From Pagrus major (Eukaryota > Chordata > Actinopteri > Spariformes > Sparidae), in NCBI RefSeq assembly GCF_040436345.1, contig NC_133221.1, positions 32,671,589-32,735,588 on the forward strand: 64,000 nt of DNA, read 5' to 3'. The notes below the pieces were generated by a model that had not been told where the DNA came from, searched no databases, and saw only the letters and a program-made list of their open reading frames with translations. Shown here one piece after another: positions 22,236 to 33,900 of the stretch. A program made the translations under genes and the position numbers. The first letter of the stretch is position 1. Every line of letters begins with the position of its first letter.

Positions 22236-24415
22236 TTTTAAGTATCAGATTTGAATGAGATCAAGTCATTTTTAGGCAGAAATCACCATTCAGTAACTGC
22301 ATTTGGCCTCCAATCAATTTTTGGCAGGTGAAAAAGCACATTTTGTGTTGTAATGGTCCTTTAAAGGAGTTCCACATGGCCCTGTGAGCTTTAGTGTCTA
22401 TTTTATGAAGCTCTTGGATGAGATCAAGTCATTTTTAGGCAGAAATCACCATTCAGTAACTGCATTTGGCCTCCAATCAATTTTTGGCAGGTGAAAAAGC
22501 ACATTTTGTGTTGTAATGGTCCTTTAAAAGAGTTCCACATGGTCCTGTGAGCTCGAGGGTTTATATTATGAAGCTCTTGAATGAGATCAAGTCATTTTTA
22601 GCCAGAAATCACCATTCAGTAACTGCATTTGGCCTCCAATCAATTTTTGGCAGGTGAAAAAGCACATTTTGTGTTGTAATGGTCCTTTAAAAGAGTTCCA
22701 CATGGTCCTGTGAGCTCGAGGGTTTATATTATGAAGCTCTTGAATGAGATCAAGTCATTTTTAGCCAGAAATCACCATTCAGTAACTGCATTTGGCCTCC
22801 AATCAATTTTTGGCAGGTGAAAAAGCACATTTTGTGTTGTAATGGTCCTTTAAAGGAGTTCCACATGGCCCTGTGAGCTTTAGTGTCTATATTATGAAGC
22901 TCTTGAATGAGATCAAGTCATTTTTAGCCAGAAATCACCATTCAGTAACTGCATTTGGCCTCCAATCAATTTTTGGCAGGTGAAAAAGCACATTTTGTGT
23001 TGTAATGGTCCTTTAAAGGAGTTCCACATGGTCCTGTGAGCTTTAGTGTCTATATTATGAAGCTCTTGAATGAGATCAAGTCATTTTTAGGCAGAAATCA
23101 CCATTCAGTAACTGCATTTGGCCTCCAATCAATTTTTGGCAGGTGAAAAAGCACATTTTGTGTTGTAATGGTCCTTTAAAAGAGTTCCACATGGTCCTGT
23201 GAGCTCGAGGGTTTATATTATGAAGCTCTTGAATGAGATCAAGTCATTTTTAGCCAGAAATCACCATTCAGTAACTGCATTTGGCCTCCAATCAATTTTT
23301 GGCAGGTGAAAAAGCACATTTTGTGTTGTAATGGTCCTTTAAAAGAGTTCCACATGGCCCTGTGAGCTTTAGTGTCTATATTATGAAGCTCTTGAATGAG
23401 ATCAAGTCATTTTTAGCCAGAAATCACCATTCAGTAACTGCATTTGGCCTCCAATCAATTTTTGGCAGGTGAAAAAGCACATTTTGTGTTGTAATGGTCC
23501 TTTAAAAGAGTTCCACATGGTCCTGTGAGCTCGAGGGTTTATATTATGAAGCTCTTGGATGAGATCAAGTCATTTTTAGCCAGAAATCACCATTCAGTAA
23601 CTGCATTTGGCCTCCAATCAATTTTTGGCAGGTGAAAAAGCACATTTTGTGTTGTAATGGTCCTTTAAAAGAGTTCCACATGGTCCTGTGAGCTCGAGGG
23701 TTTATATTATGAAGCTCTTGGATGAGATCAAGTCATTTTTAGCCAGAAATCACCATTCAGTAACTGCATTTGGCCTCCAATCAATTTTTGGCAGGTGAAA
23801 AAGCACATTTTGTGTTGTAATGGTCCTTTAAAGGAGTTCCACACTGTCCTGTGAGCCTTAGAATTTATATTATGAAGCTCTTGAATGAGATCAAGTCATT
23901 TTTAGGCAGAAATCACCATTTGGGCTCCAATCAATTTTTGGCAGGTGAAAACTGTATTTTAGGCATAAACAATATTAGGCACAAAACACATCCAAACATG
24001 GGAAGCAAATACTATAGGGCCCAGATCAGGTAAAAAACAATGCAGAGGAAGGATCATTGCAAAAGTGACCATTACTTTATTGAAAACACGTTGTAACTTG
24101 GACTCGGAGGAAAGCTTAACAAAGGAGGCGTCACTGTGTGGCGTAAACTCTGATATATAGTGCTCTGGCTGTTAAATCAAACATACTGTAGAGACGTGTC
24201 TATCACGTAATTGCCATGCCTTAGTTCGCTACAAACTACACTTCTTTTGGCCACAGTTGTGATAATGTGTGGTAAGTGTGTGTGTATATGCACATTATGA
24301 CCGTTTAATCCAAAGAAAAGCAGACGTTTAATAGCGCTACCGCTCAACGGGCTGCTGTGCGCGCTCCCTCGGCCACAAATCAGATTCTGGCAGACGATCA
24401 CTTTTTGGCACGACA
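22236..24415. repeat. Right inverted terminal repeat with expanded 163-bp tandem array
   Basis: Inverted counterpart of the left end. The marker CAGTAACTGC recurs at 22291 and then every 163 bp to 23758 (ten copies), followed by an outer diverged unit lacking part of the marker (about 23880-23965) and the unique terminal block. The array is more than twice as long as on the left. The units are nearly identical to each other and to the left ones, implying recent expansion or gene conversion. Confidence 0.92.
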
Positions 24416-26640
24416 CCTGTACGTGGTCTGAAGATAGAGCGTCATGGCAAGCTTTGTCTTTTTCCGGGGGAGTCGCCGGCTCAGCCTAAGGGCTGAATGC
24501 CAATCATATTTACTGATTAAAACATGTAATACTGAACAGTTACAAGGAGGAAAACAACAGAGGCGAAATAAAAAGACGAGGAGGAAAGGTCCGATTCGTT
24601 ACCTAGCAACCAGAAGATTCTTTGTAGCAACATAATGTCTGTTACACTAACGGAAGACAACGCAACACATTTCTATTTCTAAATAAAAGCATTTGTTATT
24701 GTAACCTATTACTATAATTATTAATCTATTGTCAGAGAAAAATATTTACAACAATATGTAGGCTAATGTTTCCATACTATCACATTTATTTTTGTCTGTA
24801 TATGCCTACCGGTATGTGAATCGGGCGCGATCGCGCGCGTGCGTGCGTGCGAGCGAGCGAGCGAGCGAGAGAAAGAAAGGAGACACCGGGCGTTCACCAG
24901 CAAAAACTGAACGGTTAGAAATGAAAAGAGGGAAATCACAGAATACAGAATATGTCCAGGAGACTCATCAGGACGTGATGTAGGAAGGATCATGTTACCC
25001 TGGGTTCAAAGATGAGCCAGAACTCCAGTATAAAGTTTTAAGACAACACTTGTTTCTTTATTTATACAAAAGTTATATTTAAATCTATTTATTTATTGGC
25101 ACATGTAAAAGGAGCAATAATGATTAAAACATCTCCTCTAATGATCAGGATACAGCCGGCCTGGCTCCCTCGGGCTTACTGCGAGTGAGAGAGGGGATAG
25201 ACAAAACAGTGATTTATAACATTACACACACGCACCTGGCAGTTACTATAACACGGCACCTCTATAGAGCAACCAAACACTGCACACGCTCAAATGCAAC
25301 TCCTGCCGGTGTACACAGCAAACCCCTAAGCCCCTCGAGTTAAGGCAGACTGAGCACGCTTGGAGATGGAAGCCGACTTAACATGGTCAATAGGTGGGAG
25401 AGTGGTAAAACAAACAAAACAAAACAAAAACAAACAAACAAACAAAATAAATGATGGCCCAGCTGAACAGCTCCGCTCTGTGTAACTTAACACGAGGCCA
25501 TCAAGGAGCACAATCCTGCTCCGCGGTAGCTGCTCAACTGAACACATCAACTAAACCACAAAGAAGAGGAAAAAGGAACAGCAGTCAGGCCATGCACAGC
25601 TGTTCCTCATGCACCTACAACACAAAACAAATACTGCTCACAAACAAACATTTAGCAAGCAAGCCATGCAACATACAAGCTATAAAACATCCATCATGCA
25701 ATATTCCAATACAGACAACACATGGAATAAAATTAATTATGTTACCATACGACTGTCACAGGGTGCACACACACCGATCTGACCGACCCTTGTTGGCTCG
25801 CTTCCCTCCTGTAACTGTTTCAGTGACAACAAAAATGCAATATGGTCAGCATCAACATATTCACACACGCATATGCTGGGGAAACAGTGGACACTTTATT
25901 ATGCCTAGCAATCAACATACCTCCTGTTCACCAGCTCATTCCTACCCAGGAGCCCAACCTGCTCCGTGTTTCAGTGTATGCGCTGGGCACTTGTTGTGCA
26001 GTTTTAACATACAGGAACGGCACCTAACAACTTGAAACACACAACCACACAAATGTACTAATGTCGTGTGCCTCTACATATATTCACAATTTGCCAATTC
26101 TCAGTATGGTCTGAAAACTCTAAAAACTTACGATCGGCAGTGCCCTCACACAATCCTCCTCACCAGCCTGCAGCAAATCAGCCGGTGAGGACCTCAGACA
26201 GACAGCTGCCTTTCTGCCTGATTAGGGCCTCCTTAAATCTGCCTGTCCGAATTTATAACCCCGCCTCCCTCCAGCGGCTACAATCAGATGGTGGCTCAGG
26301 TAGCGATGAGGAAAATATATATGGCTGCACATCTGTCAGCTGCACTGTAAGCAGGTGTAGCCTACACCATGCAGACATTTCTCAAACTTTATTTTGGAGG
26401 CTCAGGACAGACTAGATCAATGCTCCCCAATTCTCATTATGGAGCATTGCGAGGCACCTTCGCGCTGCAGGACATCTCTGATCTCCGAGTGTCTTCCCAC
26501 TCTCAAAAGGTTCGCAGATTAGATCTGCATAAGGCTGAAGTGCGGTCATTCTACTTGGAGAGTCTGCGATTTCAACTTTCCGGCTCACTTCCTACCCCTC
26601 TGACTCCGCAAAAATCTCCCAGCATTCCCCGAATTTTCAG
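24416..26640. other. No gene recognised
   Basis: Contains a CGTG/CGAG low-complexity run (24826-24868), an AAACA-rich run (about 25410-25447) and a 194-codon open frame (25451-26035) whose composition (Ser, His, Gln, Cys) and lack of any domain suggest chance. TATA-like TTATAACCCCGCC near 26252 could belong to an old LTR or promoter, but no paired repeat was found. Confidence 0.45.
24826..24868. repeat. GCGC/GCGT/GCGA low-complexity run
   Basis: Alternating purine-pyrimidine CGCGCGTGCGTGCGTGCG followed by (AGCG)n and a GAAAG tail; possible Z-DNA-forming tract. Confidence 0.85.
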
Positions 26641-26870
26641 AATATCAAAATAACAAAACAATACAAATCAAAAACTTCATTTTCACGTTATTCTGTTTTT
26701 GTTTTAAAACAGAATAACAGGCACAAAATGTGGTTTTGTGTTATTCTGTTTTTCCTGTTTTTTCGTTCTGGGTTTAAAAGAGAAAAACAGAAAAACAAAC
26801 TTGTTTTTCCGTTTTTTTTATTTGGTTTTGAAACGAAAAAACGAAAGAACGTTGGGTACACGGATTATGT
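26640..26870. repeat. AT-rich inverted-repeat element
   Basis: GTTATTCTGTTTTTGTTTTAAAACAGAATAAC (interrupted) forms a hairpin at about 26689-26720, followed by GTGTTATTCTG and runs resembling TTTTCGTTCTGGGTTTAAAAG and GTTTTGAAACGAAAAAACG. The latter resembles a palindromic fish repeat. No coding content. Confidence 0.6.
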
Positions 26871-27922
26871 AGGCTAGGCCTAATGATTTCCTCATTAATA
26901 ACATGTATTATTTCACCCACCAGCAGCTCACCTGATATTATCATTGTGATTATTATATAATCACAATGTTTAGTCATAGGCCTACCTGTGATCCGCGCAT
27001 CATCACCGGGAAAGAATCAAATTCATGCGAAATGAAAAGCCATAATATGTGTGAAGCAGTGTCCTCAATGTGTGCTGTAAGCCCAAGTGCCGTATAGCTC
27101 TGAATATTCATTTAGCCACATTTGGCTACTGCTGACAGATTACTGGTTGTTATATAGACTATTAACAGAGGATGTGCGATGACTTTGCAGCCGATTCGTG
27201 TTGAAGATGATGAAGTTTTGAGGAGGAGGCCACCCCGCATAGGCAGACCACTGTTGCCTTGCACTTATTGTGGACGGGACACGGCCTACAGCTAACTATG
27301 TTAACAATATTGAATGGTAAGGGATTTATTAACTCTAGATAAGGGGTTCCTTAGCAAGACAAAAATGACACATGAAATTGTATTTCAGAAAATCCTTTGA
27401 CAGACTATAGCCTACTTTCTTTTTCAATTGAGTGATAAAACGTTACTGAATGGGAAACTGAGTGAGTACATGGATATTTGTTCAGTTAAAGTCAAAAATA
27501 GGAAATGAGAAAATGAGCCATGCACTGCATACATGAATACCAGAGGATGACACTGTGATTTCAATGTAAATTTGTTTTATTTTAAACCACAATGTATATT
27601 AACAGAAACTTTCATAATGAAAAACTGTCTGAAACATGTAAGAGGGGCACCTGAAGCCAAAAAATAATACATTAAAAATTAAAAATCATGTTAAAATTGG
27701 AAATACCACAAATGTTAACCTCATGATGGCACCACAGGAGAAGTCAGGGGATCACCAAAGTCAGTAGGATTAATTCTCTGTGGAGAAAAATGAATGTCTG
27801 CAAAGTTTTGTCACTTACTTCAATCTGAAACTGACCTGCATGCGTAGAAATTGGTGGCGTTCCCCCTCTTAATACTTTAAAAACACACAGGAAACTGATT
27901 TACATATTCAACATGTCATCAC
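26871..27922. other. No gene recognised
   Basis: AT-rich sequence between the inverted-repeat element and the possible distal polyadenylation site of tm9sf4. Nothing structured was seen apart from ATAATCACAATG near 26957 mirroring CATTGTGATTAT at 26942. Confidence 0.4.
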
Positions 27923-30903
27923 TTTATTGTTTTGTCATTGTACATTTTGTAATTGAACATTCTGTAAAAGAAACACAGAAAAGTAACAGATACACGTTCC
28001 TTTGACAGTCATCTGAGCATCATGCTTTTGGCTAAAACGATGACAGGATCATTACAGAGAGCGCCACAAACAGCAAAACGCAACAAATACAAAGCCACTT
28101 TCTATTATTTACATTGTAAACCCCTGGATCATAGACACATACACTCAGAACTCGGGCCTCTAACTATAAAAAATCTCCCCTGCCATGTGCACTTCAGCAG
28201 CAGGAGGCGTTACTGTCCGTCTTTACAAAAGACAGCAGCCAAGTGTCAGAGCTCAGTAACTCTTTGACATGATACAGAGAGCAGAGGGTGGTGCATTTAA
28301 GTGCAGATGGTGTTTCAAAGTCTGATGGAATGGAAATAACTGAAAGAGTAATGGTCAATCCATGAATACACTCATTTGAATTGAGGCAACCTCTTGGGCT
28401 TTACTGAGCAGTCATGTCCTGTAGCAAGGGGAGGGTAACTTCAGTAATTTAGCTCATCTCATTCTCTTCAAGCAGCTCATTTATAGCTCAACAAGTGTTG
28501 GCTTAACTGGTTATAATGAAAGAAGGAGAGGGCACAGGAGGATGAATCATTCATTCATTCAAATGTTTTGTCCCTGGAGAATCAGGGTTGATCTAGGCGC
28601 CTGTCTCTCCTCTGTACAGCCCCGCACTGAAAAATCACCTTTACTTTGGTGCAAAAACAGCAATCACTAAAAACTGACCAGGTGAAGCACATCAGTTACT
28701 CAATCAAATGAGTAAAATGCAACTCCAATAAATATTCACCCAAAGGGCTTAAAGTACAGTGCTGGGTTCAGTTTCCTTTCCTCTTTGAGTATTTGTTTAG
28801 AAGGAGCTTGTGATCATTGCAGCTCTGTGTTGCTTGTTGGAATTCAGTCGTAAGAATATTCCAACATCTACTACTAAACTCTAATGTTATTGTACCAGTG
28901 GAACGTATCTGTCACAGGGAAGCAGAGAATGATAACTGTTCTGTGCTTGAGATACATAATATAGTTAGAGTGATATTGATCTGCCTATTTATTCTTTTCA
29001 AAGCAATGGTTTGCAATTTTGGTAAAGATGCTTATTTTCTTTCTCATTGAGTCATATGTATGCTAAATATGAAGGTACCTCCAGCAGCTGGTTAAATCAG
29101 CTAAGCATAAAGACAGCAAATAGTGAAAAACAGCTGGCAGCCTGGCTAGATTATGTAAACTTGCTGGATGTAGCTTCATATTTATCAGCAGGCAATGGGA
29201 GTGGTATCAATCTTATCATCTAACTCTTGGCAAAAAAGTGAATAAGTGTACTTCAATAAATGTCAAACTATTGCTTTAATGTCATGATCATGATGTAATT
29301 TGATTGAAATATATTGTGTAGTTTAGCTACAGTCAAAAGTGGTTTTCTGTGGGAATCCTTTAGCCCGAGTTGCTATAAAACAAAACAATTGAATCAGATA
29401 CCACCCATGTTCAAAATGCATTTTTAGTTTTTAACTGAAAAATCTCTAGAAACACAGAAAAATATTACCACATTTTTGTTTCCCAAAATACTGCATATCA
29501 TTTGACAAAAAGTGAAAAAACACAAGCTGTAATATGTATGGGCATCTGTAAAACACTGACTATACAGATATGATAACACTGTGGATTACAGTTAAATGCT
29601 CTGCCTCCCATGACACCCAAGCACTGTCAAGATGATATCTACCATGACTGGAAGAAACACAGAGGAGATCTTGCTTGCTTTAAAAAAAAAAAAATCACTT
29701 TTCATATTATACATAAAATGTATCATAAATCAGATTCAACCTTAAAGAAATGAGGCATCATTTCTCATCAAAAATGGGCCTTTTAAATAACCTTCACACA
29801 CAGCAACTTTGCCCTCTCCTTCCATTACTGCATAGTTCAGTAGGCGTTCAGCACTGCTAAGGCTACACTGACGGCATGGCTAATGAGCAGAAAAACATAC
29901 TTTTTATCTCAGTTCCTGCTGGAAAAGCTTCAACCACATCTGTTTGTGTTGTAGATTTACAATAATAAAAGGTTACTCCTCTTTGTTACTTCTTTCTTTA
30001 GTGTAGCTTTTCCTTTTATCCACCCCCAGTAGCTTCAATGCATTGGGGCATCAGGTTCATAGTCTAGTCAGACCTGTTCTGTATCATTTAGAGCAAATAG
30101 ACAAATATTTGGACATTAATAAGAGACACACTTTGGAAGGAGAAGCTCATGTTGATAAAGTTGTGGTTAACACCAGGACATGGACACTGGAGTAAAAAAT
30201 AATAGAATGTTTAATTTATCCTTTCTTGTGTTACAATGTAGAACTTCCCAGCATATTTTCCATTCATATCAGTTCAACACAACAAAGATAACACCATAAC
30301 CACAATTAAGACTCCCCAATCCTTCCCTGATCTACATCGTCTCCAAAATGAAAAAGTGATATTTTAAAACAGAGTATGTAAAGCGTAAAGACAGAATTTT
30401 TAAATCAGATGAAAACAGCTTCCCAGAAGATGACTGAAAGTAATTAAATCAGAGATAAATCTTGTGATGACAAAAATAAAAACCTGGATAAGTTAGACTC
30501 CTAACACAAATGAAAAGACAAAATGAAAATGTGCAGAAACCATCATTTGACAAGATTTGGCCCACCGTGTTGTGTGCAAGATGAAACAGCTGAGGACATT
30601 GACTGTCTCATCAGAGGAGAATTCCCTCTGGGTTTCTGTCCTGGAAGGAGGATGGGGGTAGAAGCAAGGAGGGAGAGGGAAAGAGAGAAACAGCTGGTTT
30701 AGCTCTGCCACCTTGCTGTTCTTCCCCATGAGGCCAGTGGGTGGGGCTTTTGCGCCGTAAAAAGCACCCCTCTCAGTTCCCTCGGCACACAAGTCAGTGC
30801 TTGTTGGACATGAAGAGTAAAAAATATATACATTAAAAAAACCAGAATGTGACCAAAAAACAAACAAACAAAAAACTATAGGAACAGCAGCATCAGTGAT
30901 GAC
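27923..30903 (-). other. tm9sf4: Probable 3' UTR of tm9sf4, end uncertain
   Basis: No coding exon is visible below the tm9sf4 stop codon at 30904-30906. Minus-strand polyadenylation hexamers are ATTAAA at 30210-30215 (a UTR of about 0.7 kb) and AATAAA at 27923-27928 (about 3 kb). Either, or both as alternative ends, is possible. The stretch is AT-rich and unique-looking, without a transposon I recognise. Confidence 0.35.
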
Positions 30904-33900
30904 TCAGTCGATCTTGACTGCAGCGTAGATTTTCCTGATGAACATGTAGGCTGCATAGAAGCCAATCGTGCCAGTTAGCAGCCAGAATGACAGGACCATC
31001 AGGGTTGTATAGCCGAAGTACAAGAGGGAAGGGATGAACTCCACAATGTCCAGCTGGAGAGAAATTAAGAGAAAAGAAATCTTTTTCACAATGCTGTCCA
31101 TGTTTTGTTGTTTTTTGTTTTTTTACATTTGTTGATTTTAGTTTCAAGGAACAGTTCATCATCTCCTCCCTTCATGCTGATGGAAAGTCAGGTGAAGTTT
31201 TGTAGTCCACAAAACATTTCTGGAGCTTCACAACAAAACAGCATTGCAGCGTTGTCCTAAACAACTGAAGTAGCTGGAGACTTGTTTTAAAATGGAAAAA
31301 ACAACAGGCAAAACATAAAGTGGCTCCATACAGCTTGTTCGCCGTAATCCAAATCTTCTGAAGCTCTGAGATCCTAAATTGGTTTGAAAAGATGTTATAT
31401 AAACCCTTTTTAAAACCAAAACTTTCAGGTCAACCGCTTGGTATGAGTGTAATTAGCATCTTTTAAAATTAACTTGGGATCTCAGGGCTTCCAGTAATTT
31501 GGACTTCTTCAAACAAGCTGTATGGAGCCATTTTATGTTTTTGTTGGGTTGTTTTTATTAAAACGGTCAAAAACATTCTAAAATATTTAGAATATAAATA
31601 AAATAAAAGGGTTTATAAAACATCTTTTCAAATCAATTTAGGATCTCAGAGCTTCAGAAGATTTGGATTACGGCGAACAAGCTGTATGGAGCCACATTAT
31701 GTTTTGCCTGTTGTTTTTTCCATTTTAAAACAAGTCTCCAGCTACTTCAGTTGTTTAGCAGAATGCTGCAACTCTGTTTTGCTGTAAAGCTCCAGAAATG
31801 TTTTGTGGACTACAAAACTTCACCTGACTTTCCATCAGAATGGGGGGAGGAGATAATCATTGAATTTTAATTTTTGTGGGGTGAACTTATCTAGGGATGC
31901 ACAATATGGATTTTTATTTCAACCAATACCGATAACCAATGGTTACCTTCTCAGCCTCTCTTGGCCAATTGTGATCAGACAGCTGATCATTTAAATTTTT
32001 TGTGTTCTAAAAATAACTTCCTGAACTGTAGTTTATTCACACCTGAGTGTAAGAAAGGCTCAGATGTAGTGATCAAAGGTGGATGATTTCATATTCCACA
32101 GCTCTTCCTACTATTATACTGGAGTGTGTACATGCTGTGCTTGTTAAGTCAATTAAAGACTTTTGACTTTGTATTATCCTTATTTATCAGCTAAAATTAC
32201 ACAAATATCAATAAATAGAAGACAGTTTCAATTTCCTAATATCGCCCATCTCTAAACTTATCCTTTAAGGGGTAGATACTCCTGCATGTTAGTCTTCACC
32301 TCTATGTAATTGGTTAACAAACCTGTTGTACCACTGACCTTCTGATCAGTGGACGACCCGGTCTACCTCCTGAACCACAGCCACCCAATTGGGAGTTACT
32401 ACAATTAGAAGCAACTTACTGAAGGGTTGAGTGTGGACAGGAGGGGCTGGGGATTGAATAGCCAACCTAGGCATTAGTGGACAACTCACTCTACCACTCT
32501 CAACATTACCTTTCAAAACTTAGCGCCCCCCAGTTATAATGCAGGTCAAACATTTGAAGTCTTGGGCCTAACTCAAAATAATGTCGATGACGTCATCAGT
32601 TATAATTATCATTAAAAGACAAAAAATGACGTGTATAATCATTCCAATGATTGTTACAATAGTATGTCCATTTAAAAAAGAACTAGAATCAAAAGAAGAG
32701 TTTGCTGTAGATATGTAAAATGTGTGAAACAGCATCTGGGCTTTTACCTTGTTGACAAAGTAGAAGACGGCATAAATGAGGACGTAGAACGCTGAGCCTC
32801 CTGAAACCAGGAAAGTTCTCCACCACCATCGGTAGTCCTGATGTTGACGAGAAACAAAGAAAACACAGCACATGAGTTGACTGTACAGATGGTGCAAATA
32901 CGGTTCAGGTACAGGTAACAGTGCTGTGTACTGCTGGATGATGATGGCAACAGCATTTATTTCTAACATCAGCATACTGGAAGAGACATCATTTAATATT
33001 GAGAACAAAACCTTTTATGTAACAAAACAGCATTCACGCTGAAATTGCTCATTAATTGTAACTGGAAACCCTTTCCATACTTGCTAGCTTTAAATTTTAA
33101 GTAGTAATGACATATTGGGTTGCCAGTTTTGGATTTTGGCAGGTGTATATTCTCCTTCAGCTTCCACACATCGGTATTTAGCTTTGAACCCTCTGAAACC
33201 TTTGAAACCTCAGCTTTTTCCTCCGTTTTCATTCCATTTATTTCCATGCCTTCAGCAGAGTGACTAAATGTGTTAGCTTGACATGACATACCGTACACTG
33301 TCACTTTCAGAATAATTTGGGCTATTCACAAATGCTGTTGATTTAAATGGAACTGAATAGTGACTTTCTCAAAGGGCCATAAATGTGCCTCCAGTGACTA
33401 ACAAAGCTGCAGCAGACCCCCTGTCTTGGCAGTAGAGGCTGACAGCTACCGCTCTCTGGGAATTTTTACTTCCTTGTGTTGTGGTGTTTCCCCATATACA
33501 TGCTGTCTTTTGCCAAAGCTATCCAGAATCATAATGTACCATTTGGGCTCACCTTTAAAATTCACAGATCCTAGCAGCCTTGCTTTTCGATATTAAATCT
33601 TGACGTCATTCTGTTCAGTTCCCCTAATTCCATCACCTATGTTGGTGCTTATACTGGCAAATAACACAGGCTATAATAACAAGCTGCTAGGAACCTTGGA
33701 GTAATATTTGATGCCAAGTCAAAAATGTTGTTGAATCTTGTTTCTTCCAGTTTAAGATAAGTTGGCTGATATACAGAAAGCTGTAAAACTTTTATCTATT
33801 CTCGACTTGATTATTGCAATGCACTGTGCTGTGCTCAGGGATCAGTCAGGGCTCCCTCCAACATCTCCAATTGGTTCAAAACGCTATCCCCTTGAAAAGA

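Larger units (their letters stand above)
11283..24415 (+). mobile_element. 13.1-kb Ginger-like DNA transposon with tandem-repeat inverted ends
   Basis: The outermost inverted repeats begin TGTCGTGCCAAAAAGTG at 11283 and, on the other strand, at 24415; identity stops exactly there on both sides. Between them lies one spliced plus-strand gene for a gypsy-like integrase joined to Ulp1 protease and PHD finger exons. There is no reverse transcriptase, LTR, DNA polymerase or packaging ATPase, so it is neither a retrotransposon nor a Polinton. Integrase-bearing cut-and-paste elements are the Ginger group, some members of which, as I recall, carry PHD and cysteine protease domains. No target duplication is visible: flanks TAAAT and CCTGT differ. 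The ends here are far longer than the few hundred bases usual for the group. Confidence 0.82.

Noticed and set aside
11283-24415. Polinton/Maverick classification
   Set aside because: Integrase plus cysteine protease would fit, but no DNA polymerase B, packaging ATPase or capsid genes are present and the gene is heavily spliced.
25451-26035. 194-codon open frame as a gene
   Set aside because: No domain, splice context or plausible composition; overlapping frames elsewhere are similarly open by chance.
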